Positions 27,098-34,823 of a DNA stretch of 64,000 nt are shown here, in pieces. The stretch is from Nocardioides sp. Its GTDB lineage: Bacteria > Actinomycetota > Actinomycetes > Propionibacteriales > Nocardioidaceae. The notes below the pieces were generated by a model. The model saw nothing but the letters and a program-made list of their open reading frames with translations. It did not search any database and had not been told where the DNA came from. The translations under genes were made by a program, and so were the position numbers. Each line of letters starts with the position of its first letter. Position 1 is the first letter of the stretch. The DNA is taken from the NCBI RefSeq assembly GCF_030150155.1, contig NZ_JASLGR010000058.1, positions 1 through 64,000 on the forward strand, read 5' to 3'.

Positions 27098-27745
27098 CTA
27101 GGCGCGCCGGGCGGTGACGAAGCCGAAGGCGCCCTCGGTCCGGCCGTGCACCGTGAACCCCTCCTCGCACAGCCAGCCGGTGACCTCGAGGACCGTGGCC
27201 GAGGGACCGAACAGGCCTGCAGCGCGGCCGAGCAGCAGGACCGGGCGCTGGTGCAGCGCGACCCGGGAGCGGAACCAGGTCAGCTCCAGGCGGTCCCCGG
27301 TGACCCGGGCCAGCTCGCGGACGGCGGCCTCGGGGTCGGGGAAGCAGTGCAGTCCGGTCAGGCTCAGGCACAGGTCGATCGACCGGTCCGCGAAGGGCAG
27401 GTGGGCGACGTCGGCCTGGGCGAAGGTGAGCAGGGTGTCAGCAGGCGCCGCGGTCCGCGCGGCTGCGTGCCGGGCGCGTTCCAGCATCGCCGGTGCGATG
27501 TCGGCCCCGATGTAGTGCACCGCTGAGGCATGGCCCAGCCCGCTGACCGCGAGCCCGGCGCCGCACGGCACGTCGAGCACGACCCCGCCGGGCCTGACGG
27601 CGGCGATCGAGGCGATCGCGTCGTCGAGCCCGGCGAGGTCGGTGCCCAGCGTCAGCCGGGAGAGCGGGCGCGTGAGGCGTGGGTGCGCCATCGCTGCCGA
27701 GTAGATCCCCGCCCACGGGTGATCACGTCGCCAGGTGTCGCTCAC
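27098..27745 (-). CDS. Class I SAM-dependent methyltransferase (Methyltransf_11 type)
   Basis: About 215 residues. Motif I VVLDVPCGAGLAVSGLG, then YIGADIAPAMLERAR and DVAHLPFADRSIDLCLS are characteristic. Substrate unknown. The start is uncertain: GTG 27745 (VSDTWRRDHPW) is chosen because sequence resemblance begins there; GTG 27769 would add eight residues. Confidence 0.75.
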   Translation of the reverse strand: MSDTWRRDHPWAGIYSAAMAHPRLTRPLSRLTLGTDLAGLDDAIASIAAVRPGGVVLDVPCGAGLAVSGLGHASAVHYIGADIAPAMLERARHAAARTAAPADTLLTFAQADVAHLPFADRSIDLCLSLTGLHCFPDPEAAVRELARVTGDRLELTWFRSRVALHQRPVLLLGRAAGLFGPSATVLEVTGWLCEEGFTVHGRTEGAFGFVTARRA

Positions 27746-27788
27746 CGAACCTCTCGAAGTCGGGCCCACCCCTCCACGGTACGTCGCG

Positions 27789-28034
27789 TCAGTGGCCTGC
27801 GGTGGGCTTCTTCGAGATCAGCGAGTACGCCGAGACCAGGGCCCACGTGCCCTCCAGTAGCAGGAAGCCCCACTGGTGGCCGTGGAGGGCGTCTGCGGCC
27901 AGCACACCCGACCCGATCAGGTTGAGCCAGATGTAGAGCAGCGACGACGGCGTCATCCGGCCGAGCTGGACCAGGATGAAGGGGATCAGGACGAGCAGCG
28001 AACCGCCGATCTGGATCACGGAACCGAGGGACAT
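27789..28034 (-). CDS. CBU_0592-like small membrane protein
   Basis: 81 residues with three hydrophobic helices and the family-like motif LYIWLNLIGSGVLAADALHG followed by a GFLLLEGTWALVSAYSL helix. Function unknown. AGGAGA precedes ATG 28034. The upstream leader contains a perfect hairpin at 28090-28108. Confidence 0.72.
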   Translation of the reverse strand: MSLGSVIQIGGSLLVLIPFILVQLGRMTPSSLLYIWLNLIGSGVLAADALHGHQWGFLLLEGTWALVSAYSLISKKPTAGH

Positions 28035-28089
28035 GACATCTCCTGTGCACGTCGTCTTCGCAGGCCGGGTACGACGTTCCTCGTCCGGG

Positions 28090-28108
28090 ACGGTGCGGAG
28101 AGCACCGT
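28090..28108. repeat. Inverted repeat in the leader of the CBU_0592-like gene
   Basis: ACGGTGC-GGAGA-GCACCGT, a perfect 7-base stem. A TAGGCT on the minus strand (about 28122-28117) could be the -10, which would place the hairpin at the 5' end of the transcript. Confidence 0.45.
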
Positions 28109-28194
28109 GACCCAGCGAGCCTAGGCCGCGGGGTGCTGGTGGGCAAAGCGGGGACGGCGTACGGTGGAGAGAGATCGCACATGACGCGGCGTCC

Positions 28195-28226
28195 GGCTCT
28201 GCCGGGGCCGTCGCCCCGCAGCAGCC
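28195..28226 (+). repeat. GC-rich hairpin in the leader of the 28254 gene
   Basis: GGCT-CTGC-C-GGGGC, loop CGTC, GCCCC-GCAG-C-AGCC: 13 base pairs with one bulged C on each side. It lies between a TACGGT element (28160-28165) and the Shine-Dalgarno region near 28245. No known riboswitch family is recognised. Confidence 0.45.
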
Positions 28227-28253
28227 TTCCTCATCTTGAAGGGCGGAAGAGTC

Positions 28254-28487
28254 ATGGTTCTCCTCACGACCGCGGTCGTCCAGGCCTCCACGGCGGTGGC
28301 CGATGCCGGGGGCCTGGTGGCCACGGTGATCGTCATCGTCGGCATGGTGCTGGCGGTCGCTCTGTTCGAGCGGCGCCGGGCGCGGCACATCGAGCACGAC
28401 CTGCACGACATGGCGATCGACCGTCATGTCGAGCCGATCCATCTCCACCAGCGTCCGCCGACGCGGCTACGTCGCCGTCTGCCCTGA
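28254..28487 (+). CDS. Small single-pass membrane protein, hypothetical
   Basis: 77 residues. A hydrophobic helix (GGLVATVIVIVGMVLAVALF, about residues 22-41) is followed by a basic, His-rich cytoplasmic tail (RRRARHIEHDLHDM, then HVEPIHLHQRP). The tail could bind metal, which would suit the CDF transporter encoded 22 bases downstream, but this is inference. ATG 28254 has a GGAAGAG upstream. Confidence 0.55.
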   Translation: MVLLTTAVVQASTAVADAGGLVATVIVIVGMVLAVALFERRRARHIEHDLHDMAIDRHVEPIHLHQRPPTRLRRRLP

Positions 28488-28509
28488 ACCGGGATGGCAG
28501 CATGGGGGC

Positions 28510-29454
28510 GTGAGCACCCACGCTGAGCACCACTCCGACGGGCACGCCGGCCACGATCATGGCATCGCCGCCGACGCCGACCGTCGGCTGCTGGTCGCCG
28601 CGCTCGTCCTCCTCGTCGTCTTCATGGTCGGCGAGGTCGTCGTCGCGCTGGTGACCGGCTCGCTCGCGCTGCTCTCCGACGCGGGGCACATGTTCTCCGA
28701 CGCCGGAGCGATCGCGGTAGCGCTGTGGGCGATGCGGCTCGCGGCCCGCCCCGCGTCGGGTCCGTGGACCTTCGGCTGGAAGCGGGCGGAGATCCTCTCC
28801 GCGCTGGCCAACGGGGTGACCCTGCTGGTCTTCGCGGCGTTGATCGCCTTCGAGGCCGTACGTCGTCTCGTGACCGACTCCGTCTCCGTGGAGGGTGGCC
28901 CGGTGCTGGTGGTCGCGCTCGTCGGCATCGCCGTCAACGTCGTCGCGACGTGGCTGCTGGCCAAGGCCAACCGCTCCAGCCTCAACATCGAGGGTGCCTA
29001 CCAGCACATCCTCACCGACCTGTACGGCTTCGTCGGCACCGCTGTGGCAGCCATCGTCATCCTGACCACCGGCTGGGCGCCGGCCGACGCGATCGCCTCC
29101 CTGGTGGTGGCGGCGCTGATGGTGCATGCCGGGCGCAGCCTGGTCGCGTCCTCGGTGCGGGTGCTGATGGAGGTCGCTCCGGCCGACCTGGCACTGGAGG
29201 AGATCCGTGACCACCTGCGCGAGGTGCCGCGCGTGGTCGACGTCCACGACCTGCACGTGTGGAGCGTCGCCTCGGACCTGCCGACCCTGTCGGCGCACCT
29301 GGTAGTCGAGGAGGGCTGCTTCCACGACGGCCAGGCCGCCGGCATCCTCGACCAGGTCCAGGAGTGCCTGCGCGGCCACTTCGACCTGGAGCACTCCACG
29401 TTCCAGATCGAGCCGGCCACCCATGCCGAGCATGAGCACGCCCTGCACGACTGA
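28510..29454 (+). CDS. Cation diffusion facilitator (CzcD-like) transporter
   Basis: 314 residues, six membrane helices and a cytoplasmic C-terminal domain; exports Zn2+/Co2+/Cd2+-type ions by proton antiport. Metal-site motifs SDAGHMFSD (helix 2) and HILTDLYG (helix 5) are intact. The N-terminus is His-rich (AEHHSDGHAGHDHG), and the C-terminus ends with another His cluster. GTG 28510, with a degenerate CAGCAT six bases before it. Confidence 0.92.
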   Translation: MSTHAEHHSDGHAGHDHGIAADADRRLLVAALVLLVVFMVGEVVVALVTGSLALLSDAGHMFSDAGAIAVALWAMRLAARPASGPWTFGWKRAEILSALANGVTLLVFAALIAFEAVRRLVTDSVSVEGGPVLVVALVGIAVNVVATWLLAKANRSSLNIEGAYQHILTDLYGFVGTAVAAIVILTTGWAPADAIASLVVAALMVHAGRSLVASSVRVLMEVAPADLALEEIRDHLREVPRVVDVHDLHVWSVASDLPTLSAHLVVEEGCFHDGQAAGILDQVQECLRGHFDLEHSTFQIEPATHAEHEHALHD

Positions 29455-29464
29455 GGCGACTGCG

Positions 29465-29815
29465 ATGGAGGTGAGTCGCGAGCGCTTCGAGGAGCTCGTC
29501 GCCGATGCGCTGGACACGATCCCCGACGAGCTCGCCCGGCTGGTCAGCAACCTGGTGGTGCTCGTCGAGGAGGAGCCGCCGGCGGGGGAGCCCGACGACC
29601 TGCTCGGCCTCTACGACGGGGTCGCGCTGACCGAGCGTGACGGCGGCTACGCCGGCATCCTGCCCGACCGCATCTTCATCTTCCGTGGTCCGCTGCTGGA
29701 CTTCTGCCAGAGCGAGGAGGAGCTGGTCCGGGAGGTGCGGATCACCGTCGTGCACGAGGTGGCGCACCACTTCGGGATCGGTGAGGAGACCCTGCATCGG
29801 CTCGGCTGGGGCTGA
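29465..29815 (+). CDS. Small metallopeptidase-family (zincin-like) protein
   Basis: 116 residues. The zinc-binding helix HEVAHHFGI lies at about residues 98-106 and is the only catalytic motif. The family is the minimal zincin domain common in actinobacteria; substrates are unknown. ATG 29465 is 10 bases after the CDF stop, suggesting cotranscription. Confidence 0.85.
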   Translation: MEVSRERFEELVADALDTIPDELARLVSNLVVLVEEEPPAGEPDDLLGLYDGVALTERDGGYAGILPDRIFIFRGPLLDFCQSEEELVREVRITVVHEVAHHFGIGEETLHRLGWG

Positions 29816-29842
29816 GTCGGGCGGACCGTGGGCCTGCTCGGC

Positions 29843-31546
29843 TCAGGCCAGGTGCGGGCGCTGCTCCATCGAGTCCAGCAGGTGCTCGACCTGGCGGAAG
29901 GTGTCGGAGCTGTAGGCCCCGATGCTGCGCTCGGCGACCAGGGCGTTGCGCATCGCGTCGAGGTAGCGCTGCTGCAGGACGGCGAGCTGGTCCCGGTTGG
30001 CCTTGGTCGACTGGGTGCCGGCGGTGAGGCGGGGGATGACCCGCTCCTTCATCGCCTTGATCACCAGCGGGTCGATCGGCTCGCCGTCGATGTCCTGCTC
30101 GGCCAGCGGGCCGAGCTCGTCAATCGCCTCCTCGCCGATGCTGCGCATCAGGGCGGCCAGGGAGCTGCGCTTCTCCTGGGCGGTGGCCATCCGCAGGTCC
30201 AGGCGGGAGATCAGGGCGGGCAGGGTGAGTCCGAAGATCACCAGGGTCACCAGGGCGACGAAGAAGGCTGCCACCACGACGGTGGCGCGGTGGGGTGCGT
30301 CGGCCGGGATGGTCTGGGCGGCCGCGACCGTGACGACGCCGCGCATCCCCGCCCAGCCGAGCACCAGGTAGCCGCGGGCGGTGAGCGGCTCGCGCTGCTC
30401 GAAGTCCATGTCGGCCCGGCCCCGGGCCAGCCGGCGGCGGGCCCATTCGACCCGGTTGATCTCGCGGGTGTCGGCGGGCTCCAGGGCGTCCAGGTGCTCC
30501 TCGAACGCGGCATAGCGGGCGCGGGTCTCGGCGTACCGATTCCCTGGGGTGAAGCGGGCGCGCAGGGCCGGCCACGCCAATCCGAGCATCCGCAGGCCGA
30601 TCAGCATCGCGACCACGATCGCGACCAGGCCGATCAGCTCCGAGGTCGAGGCGTCCTTCTGGGCGGTGGTGATCATGTCGGAGAGCTGGTAGCCCACCAG
30701 CAGGAAGACGGCGCTCTCCAGGATGAAGTTGATCGTCGTCCAGTTGGTCGACTGGGTGTGCCGGTCGCGGGCGCTGAGCCGCTTGCTGCCCAGCGAGCCG
30801 CTGACGATGCCGGCCGCGACGACGGCGAGCACGCCGGAGGAGTGCACCTCCTCGGCGGGGAAGTAGGCCAGGAACGGGACCGCGAACGAGATCGTGGTGT
30901 TGAGCACCGGGTCGTCGAGCCGCTCGCGCAGCAGCACGCTCAGGTATCCGATCACGACGCCGATCACCAGGGCGCCGAGGACGGCCCAGCCGAAGTCGAC
31001 GACGGTGTGGCCGAAGCTGAACGCACTGGTCGCCGAGAGGCCGGCGACGGCGGTGCGCAGCATCACCAGGGCCGATGCGTCGTTGACCAGGCTCTCGCCC
31101 TCCAGCACCGACATCAGGCGCGGCGGCAGGCCGACGCGGTGGCCGATCGCGGTCGCGGCGACGGCGTCGGTCGGGCTCACCACCGCACCGAGCGCGACCC
31201 CGAGGGCGAACGGGATGCCGGGGTAGACCAGGTGGACGACGAAGCCGATCAGCAGCGCGGAGATGATCACCATCCCGACCGAGAGCCAGCCGATCAGGGT
31301 GAGGTTGCGGCGCAGGTCGTGTACCGGCAGCTGGACCGCTGAGGCGTAGAGCAGCGGTGGCAGTACGCCGGCCAGGATCAGCTCCGGCTCGAGGTGGATG
31401 GCCGGGGTGCCGGGCACGTAGCTCGCCCCGACGCCGAGGGCGACGAGCAGGAGCGGTGTCGCGATGTTGGTCCGCCGCGCGAAGACCGAGGCGGCGATCA
31501 TGATGCCCAGGGCAGCGGCGGCGATGAACAGGAATTCGCGCTCCAT
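29843..31546 (-). CDS. Cation:proton antiporter (CPA1/NhaP type)
   Basis: 567 residues: about 12 membrane helices then a C-terminal cytoplasmic domain of roughly 150 residues. The CPA1 motifs VSPTDAVAATAI and EGESLVNDASALV are intact. Expected role is Na+(K+)/H+ exchange. ATG 31546 is chosen because MEREFLFIAAAALG begins the first helix; the longer in-frame extension has no family resemblance. Converges with the metallopeptidase gene 27 bases away. Confidence 0.9.
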   Translation of the reverse strand: MEREFLFIAAAALGIMIAASVFARRTNIATPLLLVALGVGASYVPGTPAIHLEPELILAGVLPPLLYASAVQLPVHDLRRNLTLIGWLSVGMVIISALLIGFVVHLVYPGIPFALGVALGAVVSPTDAVAATAIGHRVGLPPRLMSVLEGESLVNDASALVMLRTAVAGLSATSAFSFGHTVVDFGWAVLGALVIGVVIGYLSVLLRERLDDPVLNTTISFAVPFLAYFPAEEVHSSGVLAVVAAGIVSGSLGSKRLSARDRHTQSTNWTTINFILESAVFLLVGYQLSDMITTAQKDASTSELIGLVAIVVAMLIGLRMLGLAWPALRARFTPGNRYAETRARYAAFEEHLDALEPADTREINRVEWARRRLARGRADMDFEQREPLTARGYLVLGWAGMRGVVTVAAAQTIPADAPHRATVVVAAFFVALVTLVIFGLTLPALISRLDLRMATAQEKRSSLAALMRSIGEEAIDELGPLAEQDIDGEPIDPLVIKAMKERVIPRLTAGTQSTKANRDQLAVLQQRYLDAMRNALVAERSIGAYSSDTFRQVEHLLDSMEQRPHLA

Positions 31547-31614
31547 AGCCTCGATCTTTTCATGGACGCCCTGGCCCACCGGGACCCGGCGATGCGGCTC
31601 CCACCCGGCAATGA

Positions 31615-31632
31615 ACATAGAATACCTATGTG
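31615..31632 (+). promoter_or_regulatory. Leaderless promoter and palindromic operator of the MFS gene
   Basis: ACATAG-AATAC-CTATGT (31615-31631) is a perfect 6+5+6 palindrome. It contains TAGAAT (31618-31623), six bases before GTG 31630. A dimeric repressor bound here would cover both the -10 and the start codon. No regulator gene is adjacent. Confidence 0.6.
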
Positions 31633-33045
31633 AATGCGTCGCCTCGGATCGTGCCGGTACTGGTCTATGCAGCGTTGTCGACCGCGATCGTCTCCTCGCT
31701 CGGCATGCTGTTGGTGCCCTCGATCGCCGACGGCATGGACGTCTCGGTGAGCACCGCCCAGTGGATGCTCACCATCAACCTGCTCGCCGGAGCGGTCGCC
31801 ACCCCGGTGATGGGGCGGCTCAGCGACGGCCCGCACCAGAAGCGGCTGCTGCTGGTCTCGCTGGTGATCGTGCTCGCCGGCTGCATCATCGCCGCCCTGG
31901 CGCCCACGTTCTGGGTCTTCCTGCTCGGCCGGGCGATGCAGGGGCTGACCTACGGGATCGTCTCGGTGACGATCTCGCTGGCCCGGCGCTACGTCGCCCC
32001 GGCCCACCGCCAGAGCGCGATCTCCAGCCTCTCGGTCACCGTCGCCTCCGGCATCGGCGTCGGCTACCCGCTGACCGGCGTGATCTCGGGGACCACCAGC
32101 TACCGGGCCGCGTTCTGGTTCGCAGCCCTCTTCGTCGTGACGGCCATCGTCGTGGTCGTGCGCGGCATCCCGACCGACGACCCCGACGCCGCCCCGCAGC
32201 ACCCCTTCGACCTGCCCGGCGCGAGTCTGCTCGGGATCGGCCTTGGTGCGCTGCTGCTGGGGCTGAGCGAGGGGGAGCACTGGGGCTGGGGCTCGGTCAC
32301 CTTCGCTGCCGTGATGGTCGGCGCGATCGTCGTACTCGCGGCGTGGGTGGCCCTGGAGCTGCGCAGCACCCATCCGCTGATCAACCTGCGGGTGATGTCA
32401 CGCCCGGACGTCGTGCTGGCCAACAGCACGGCGATCGCGCTCGGGGGAGCGCTCTACATCGGCCTCTCGGTCGGCAGTCTGGTCGCCCAGGCCCCGGCCT
32501 CGACCGGCTACGGCCTGGCGATGCCGGTGCTGTGGGCAGGCTTCGTGATCGCGCCGCTGTCGATCGGCAGCTTCGCCGCCAACCGGATCGTGCGCCGGCT
32601 CTCGGCCCGGATCGACCTGGCCACCCTGCTCCCGATCGGGGCCGGGCTGATGACGGTCGCCGCCGCGCTGCTCTGGCTCGCGCACAGCCACCTGATCGAG
32701 CTGCTGGTCGGGATGTTGCTCTTCGGCTTCGGGATGGGCTCCAGCTATGCGGCGATGCCGGCACTGATCGCCCGCTCGGTCGCGGCCGAGGAGCTGGGCA
32801 GCTCCGTGAGCTTCAACCAGGTGCTGCGTACGGTCGGCAGCTCCTTCGGTACGGCGATCTCCGCGGCCGTCCTGGCAGCCCATGCCGGTCCGCTCGGCGA
32901 GCCGACGGATGCCGGCATCGACGGCACCTTCGCCGTCAGTGCCGGGGTGTGCGTGCTGATCTTCGCGGTGCTGGCGGCCCACACCGTGGTGAGCCGCCGC
33001 GCCGAGGTCAGCGTGCGGTCAGGATCAGCGGTCCGTCAGCAGTGA
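31630..33045 (+). CDS. MFS transporter (DHA2-like drug/proton antiporter)
   Basis: 471 residues, about 13-14 membrane helices. The motif A-like GRLSDGPHQKRLLL follows helix 2, and the motif C-like GVGYPLTGVISG is in helix 5. Likely an exporter of an unknown compound. Its 3' end overlaps the convergent map gene by 38 bases. Confidence 0.88.
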   Translation: MNASPRIVPVLVYAALSTAIVSSLGMLLVPSIADGMDVSVSTAQWMLTINLLAGAVATPVMGRLSDGPHQKRLLLVSLVIVLAGCIIAALAPTFWVFLLGRAMQGLTYGIVSVTISLARRYVAPAHRQSAISSLSVTVASGIGVGYPLTGVISGTTSYRAAFWFAALFVVTAIVVVVRGIPTDDPDAAPQHPFDLPGASLLGIGLGALLLGLSEGEHWGWGSVTFAAVMVGAIVVLAAWVALELRSTHPLINLRVMSRPDVVLANSTAIALGGALYIGLSVGSLVAQAPASTGYGLAMPVLWAGFVIAPLSIGSFAANRIVRRLSARIDLATLLPIGAGLMTVAAALLWLAHSHLIELLVGMLLFGFGMGSSYAAMPALIARSVAAEELGSSVSFNQVLRTVGSSFGTAISAAVLAAHAGPLGEPTDAGIDGTFAVSAGVCVLIFAVLAAHTVVSRRAEVSVRSGSAVRQQ

Positions 33046-33772
33046 TCGCGACGGTGTGCTCCATATGGGCGCCGCGCGAGCCGTCGGTGGACTTGATCGT
33101 CCAGCCGTCGGGGTCGATGAAGATCTCGTCGGTGGTGTGCAGGAACCACGGCTCGATCGCGATCACCAGGCCGGGCTCGAGCTTGTAGCCGCGACCGGGC
33201 TTGCCGGCGTTGGCGATGTGCGGCTCGCCGTGCATGGTGCGGCCGACGCCGTGACCACCGAACTGCGTGTTCACCTTGAGGCCGTTGCGCTTGGCGACGA
33301 CCTCGATCGCGTGGCTGATGTCGCCGACCCGGTTGCCGACCTTCGCCGCGGCGATGCCGGCCTCCAGGGCCTGGGTGGTGACGTCGATCAGCTGCAGGTC
33401 CTTCGGGTCGGCGTTGCCGACCACGACGGACAGGGCGGAGTCGGAGACCCAGCCGTCGACACTGGCGGCGAAGTCGACGCTGAGCAGGTCGCCGTCGGCC
33501 AGGGTGTAGTCGTGCGGCAGGCCGTGCAGCACAGCGTCGTTGACGCTGGTGCACAGCACGTAGCCGAACGGCATCGCGCCGAAGCTCGGGTGGTAGTCGA
33601 TGTAGCACGACTCCGCGCCACGGTCCTTGATCATCTGGTGCGCCAGGGCGTCGAGCTCGAGCAGGTTGACGCCGACGGCGGCCTTCTCCTTCAGCGCCGT
33701 CAGGACGTCGGCGACGAAGCGGCCAGCGGGCTTCATCTGTTCCAGCTGGGTGGGCGTACGCAGTTCGATCAC
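33008..33772 (-). CDS. map: Methionine aminopeptidase, type I
   Basis: Removes N-terminal methionine from nascent proteins using a two-metal centre. 254 residues. Metal ligands are visible in SVDFAASVDGWVSD (two Asp), GGHGVGRTMHGEP (His), IAIEPWF (Glu) and AHMEHTVAI (Glu). GTG 33772 is leaderless (TAGGCT 33784-33779). The C-terminus overlaps the MFS gene on the other strand. Confidence 0.95.
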   Translation of the reverse strand: MIELRTPTQLEQMKPAGRFVADVLTALKEKAAVGVNLLELDALAHQMIKDRGAESCYIDYHPSFGAMPFGYVLCTSVNDAVLHGLPHDYTLADGDLLSVDFAASVDGWVSDSALSVVVGNADPKDLQLIDVTTQALEAGIAAAKVGNRVGDISHAIEVVAKRNGLKVNTQFGGHGVGRTMHGEPHIANAGKPGRGYKLEPGLVIAIEPWFLHTTDEIFIDPDGWTIKSTDGSRGAHMEHTVAITADGPLILTAR

Positions 33773-33801
33773 GACCCCAGCCTACGTTCTAGGCTAGGCC
33801 G
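33773..33801. promoter_or_regulatory. Divergent leaderless promoters of map and the GH6 gene
   Basis: AGCCTA-CGTTC-TAGGCT (33779-33795) is a perfect palindrome whose arms are the two -10 elements. TAGGCT on the minus strand is six bases before the map GTG (33772). TAGGCT on the plus strand is six bases before the GH6 GTG (33802). Confidence 0.65.
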
Positions 33802-34737
33802 GTGGCGCGATGGACCCCTGGACGACGACGGAGCGCTCTGGCAGTGCTGGCACTGGTCCTGGCGACCATCACCACGACGCTGAGCGTCACCGGTGCCGAG
33901 GCTCGCCCCACGCCGACGCGGTTGTACGCCGACGCCGCGACCGTCCAGGTCCCGGCGAGTGGTCCGTACGCCGCCTGGCGCACGGTCCCGCAGGCGTGGT
34001 GGCTGACCGAGTCGCTCTCCACCGCCACGGTGCGCTCGACGGTGGCGGCCTACCTGGACCGGGCGGCAGCGGCCAAGGCCCGTCCGGTGCTGGTGCTCTA
34101 CGCCATCCCCGGGCGCGACTGTGGCTCGTACTCCTCGGGTGGCTTCGCCGACGCGGCCGGCTACCGGGGCTGGATCGCGCAGGTCGCCGCCGCCCTCCAG
34201 GGCTCCTCGGCCCTGGTGGTGGTCGAGCCCGACGCGCTCGCCTCGGCGGGGAAGTGCGGCGGCTCCGGGCGGATCTCGCTGCTGCGCTGGGCCACCCGCA
34301 AGCTCGCTCGCAGCGGCGCCTGGATCTACCTCGACGCCGGCCACAGCAACTGGGAGAAGTCGACGGTGATGGTCTCCCGGCTGCGCGCGGCGGGGGTGCG
34401 GTGGGCACGCGGGGTGAGCCTCAACGTCTCCAACTACCGGTCCACGGCGGCCGAGAAGCGCTTCGGGGCGAGCGTGGTGCGCGGCCTGCGCGCCCGGGGG
34501 CTCAAGGGCAAGCGGTTCGTGATCGACACCTCGCGCAACGGTGCCATGCCCCGTTCCTCGGAGTGGTGCAACCCGACCTGGGCCCGACTCGGTGCCCGGC
34601 CGCGGCTGGTGCGTCACCGGGGTGCGCTGGACGGCTTCCTCTGGGTCAAGCACCCCGGCGAGTCCGACGGCACCTGCAACGGTGGCCCGGAGGCGGGGCG
34701 CTGGAGCGACCTGCTGGCCTCGCGCCTGGTCGCCTGA
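33802..34737 (+). CDS. Secreted glycoside hydrolase family 6 protein
   Basis: 311 residues with a Sec signal peptide (cleavage near ALSVTGAEA, about residue 33). GH6 landmarks: YAIPGRDCGSYSSGG (catalytic-acid/loop region), VVEPDALASAG, LDAGHSNW, IDTSRNGA and a final WVKHPGESDG. The cysteines GRDC/GKCGG and EWCN/TCNGG probably form the two conserved disulfides. Expected beta-1,4-glucan hydrolysis (endoglucanase or cellobiohydrolase); no carbohydrate-binding module is present. Confidence 0.9.
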   Translation: MARWTPGRRRSALAVLALVLATITTTLSVTGAEARPTPTRLYADAATVQVPASGPYAAWRTVPQAWWLTESLSTATVRSTVAAYLDRAAAAKARPVLVLYAIPGRDCGSYSSGGFADAAGYRGWIAQVAAALQGSSALVVVEPDALASAGKCGGSGRISLLRWATRKLARSGAWIYLDAGHSNWEKSTVMVSRLRAAGVRWARGVSLNVSNYRSTAAEKRFGASVVRGLRARGLKGKRFVIDTSRNGAMPRSSEWCNPTWARLGARPRLVRHRGALDGFLWVKHPGESDGTCNGGPEAGRWSDLLASRLVA

Positions 34738-34823
34738 CTTCCGGGTTCGCCACCCTCGACTTCCGGGTTCGCCACCCTCGACTTCCGGGTTACTCACCGT
34801 CGAGATCCGGGTTCGCCACCTCC
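34736..34823. repeat. Four 22-base tandem repeats at the GH6/PfkB gene ends
   Basis: Units begin at 34736, 34758, 34780 and 34802. Units 1 and 2 agree at all 22 positions (GACTTCCGGGTTCGCCACCCTC); units 3 and 4 diverge slightly. Unit 4 and part of unit 3 encode the last codons of the PfkB-family gene on the minus strand (VANPDLDGE), so the array looks like repeated copying of that gene's 3' end. Unit 1 starts at the GH6 stop codon. Confidence 0.85.

Noticed and set aside
28035..28253. Known riboswitch upstream of the metal exporter
   Set aside because: The conserved sequences of NiCo, Mn (yybP-ykoY) or cobalamin riboswitches were not found.
29828..31342. 504-codon plus-strand frame opposite the Na+/H+ antiporter gene
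   Set aside because: Low-complexity product typical of antisense frames; the minus-strand antiporter has intact CPA1 motifs.
34736..34823. Possible CRISPR array
   Set aside because: The 22-base units are directly adjacent with no unique spacers, and no cas genes are near.
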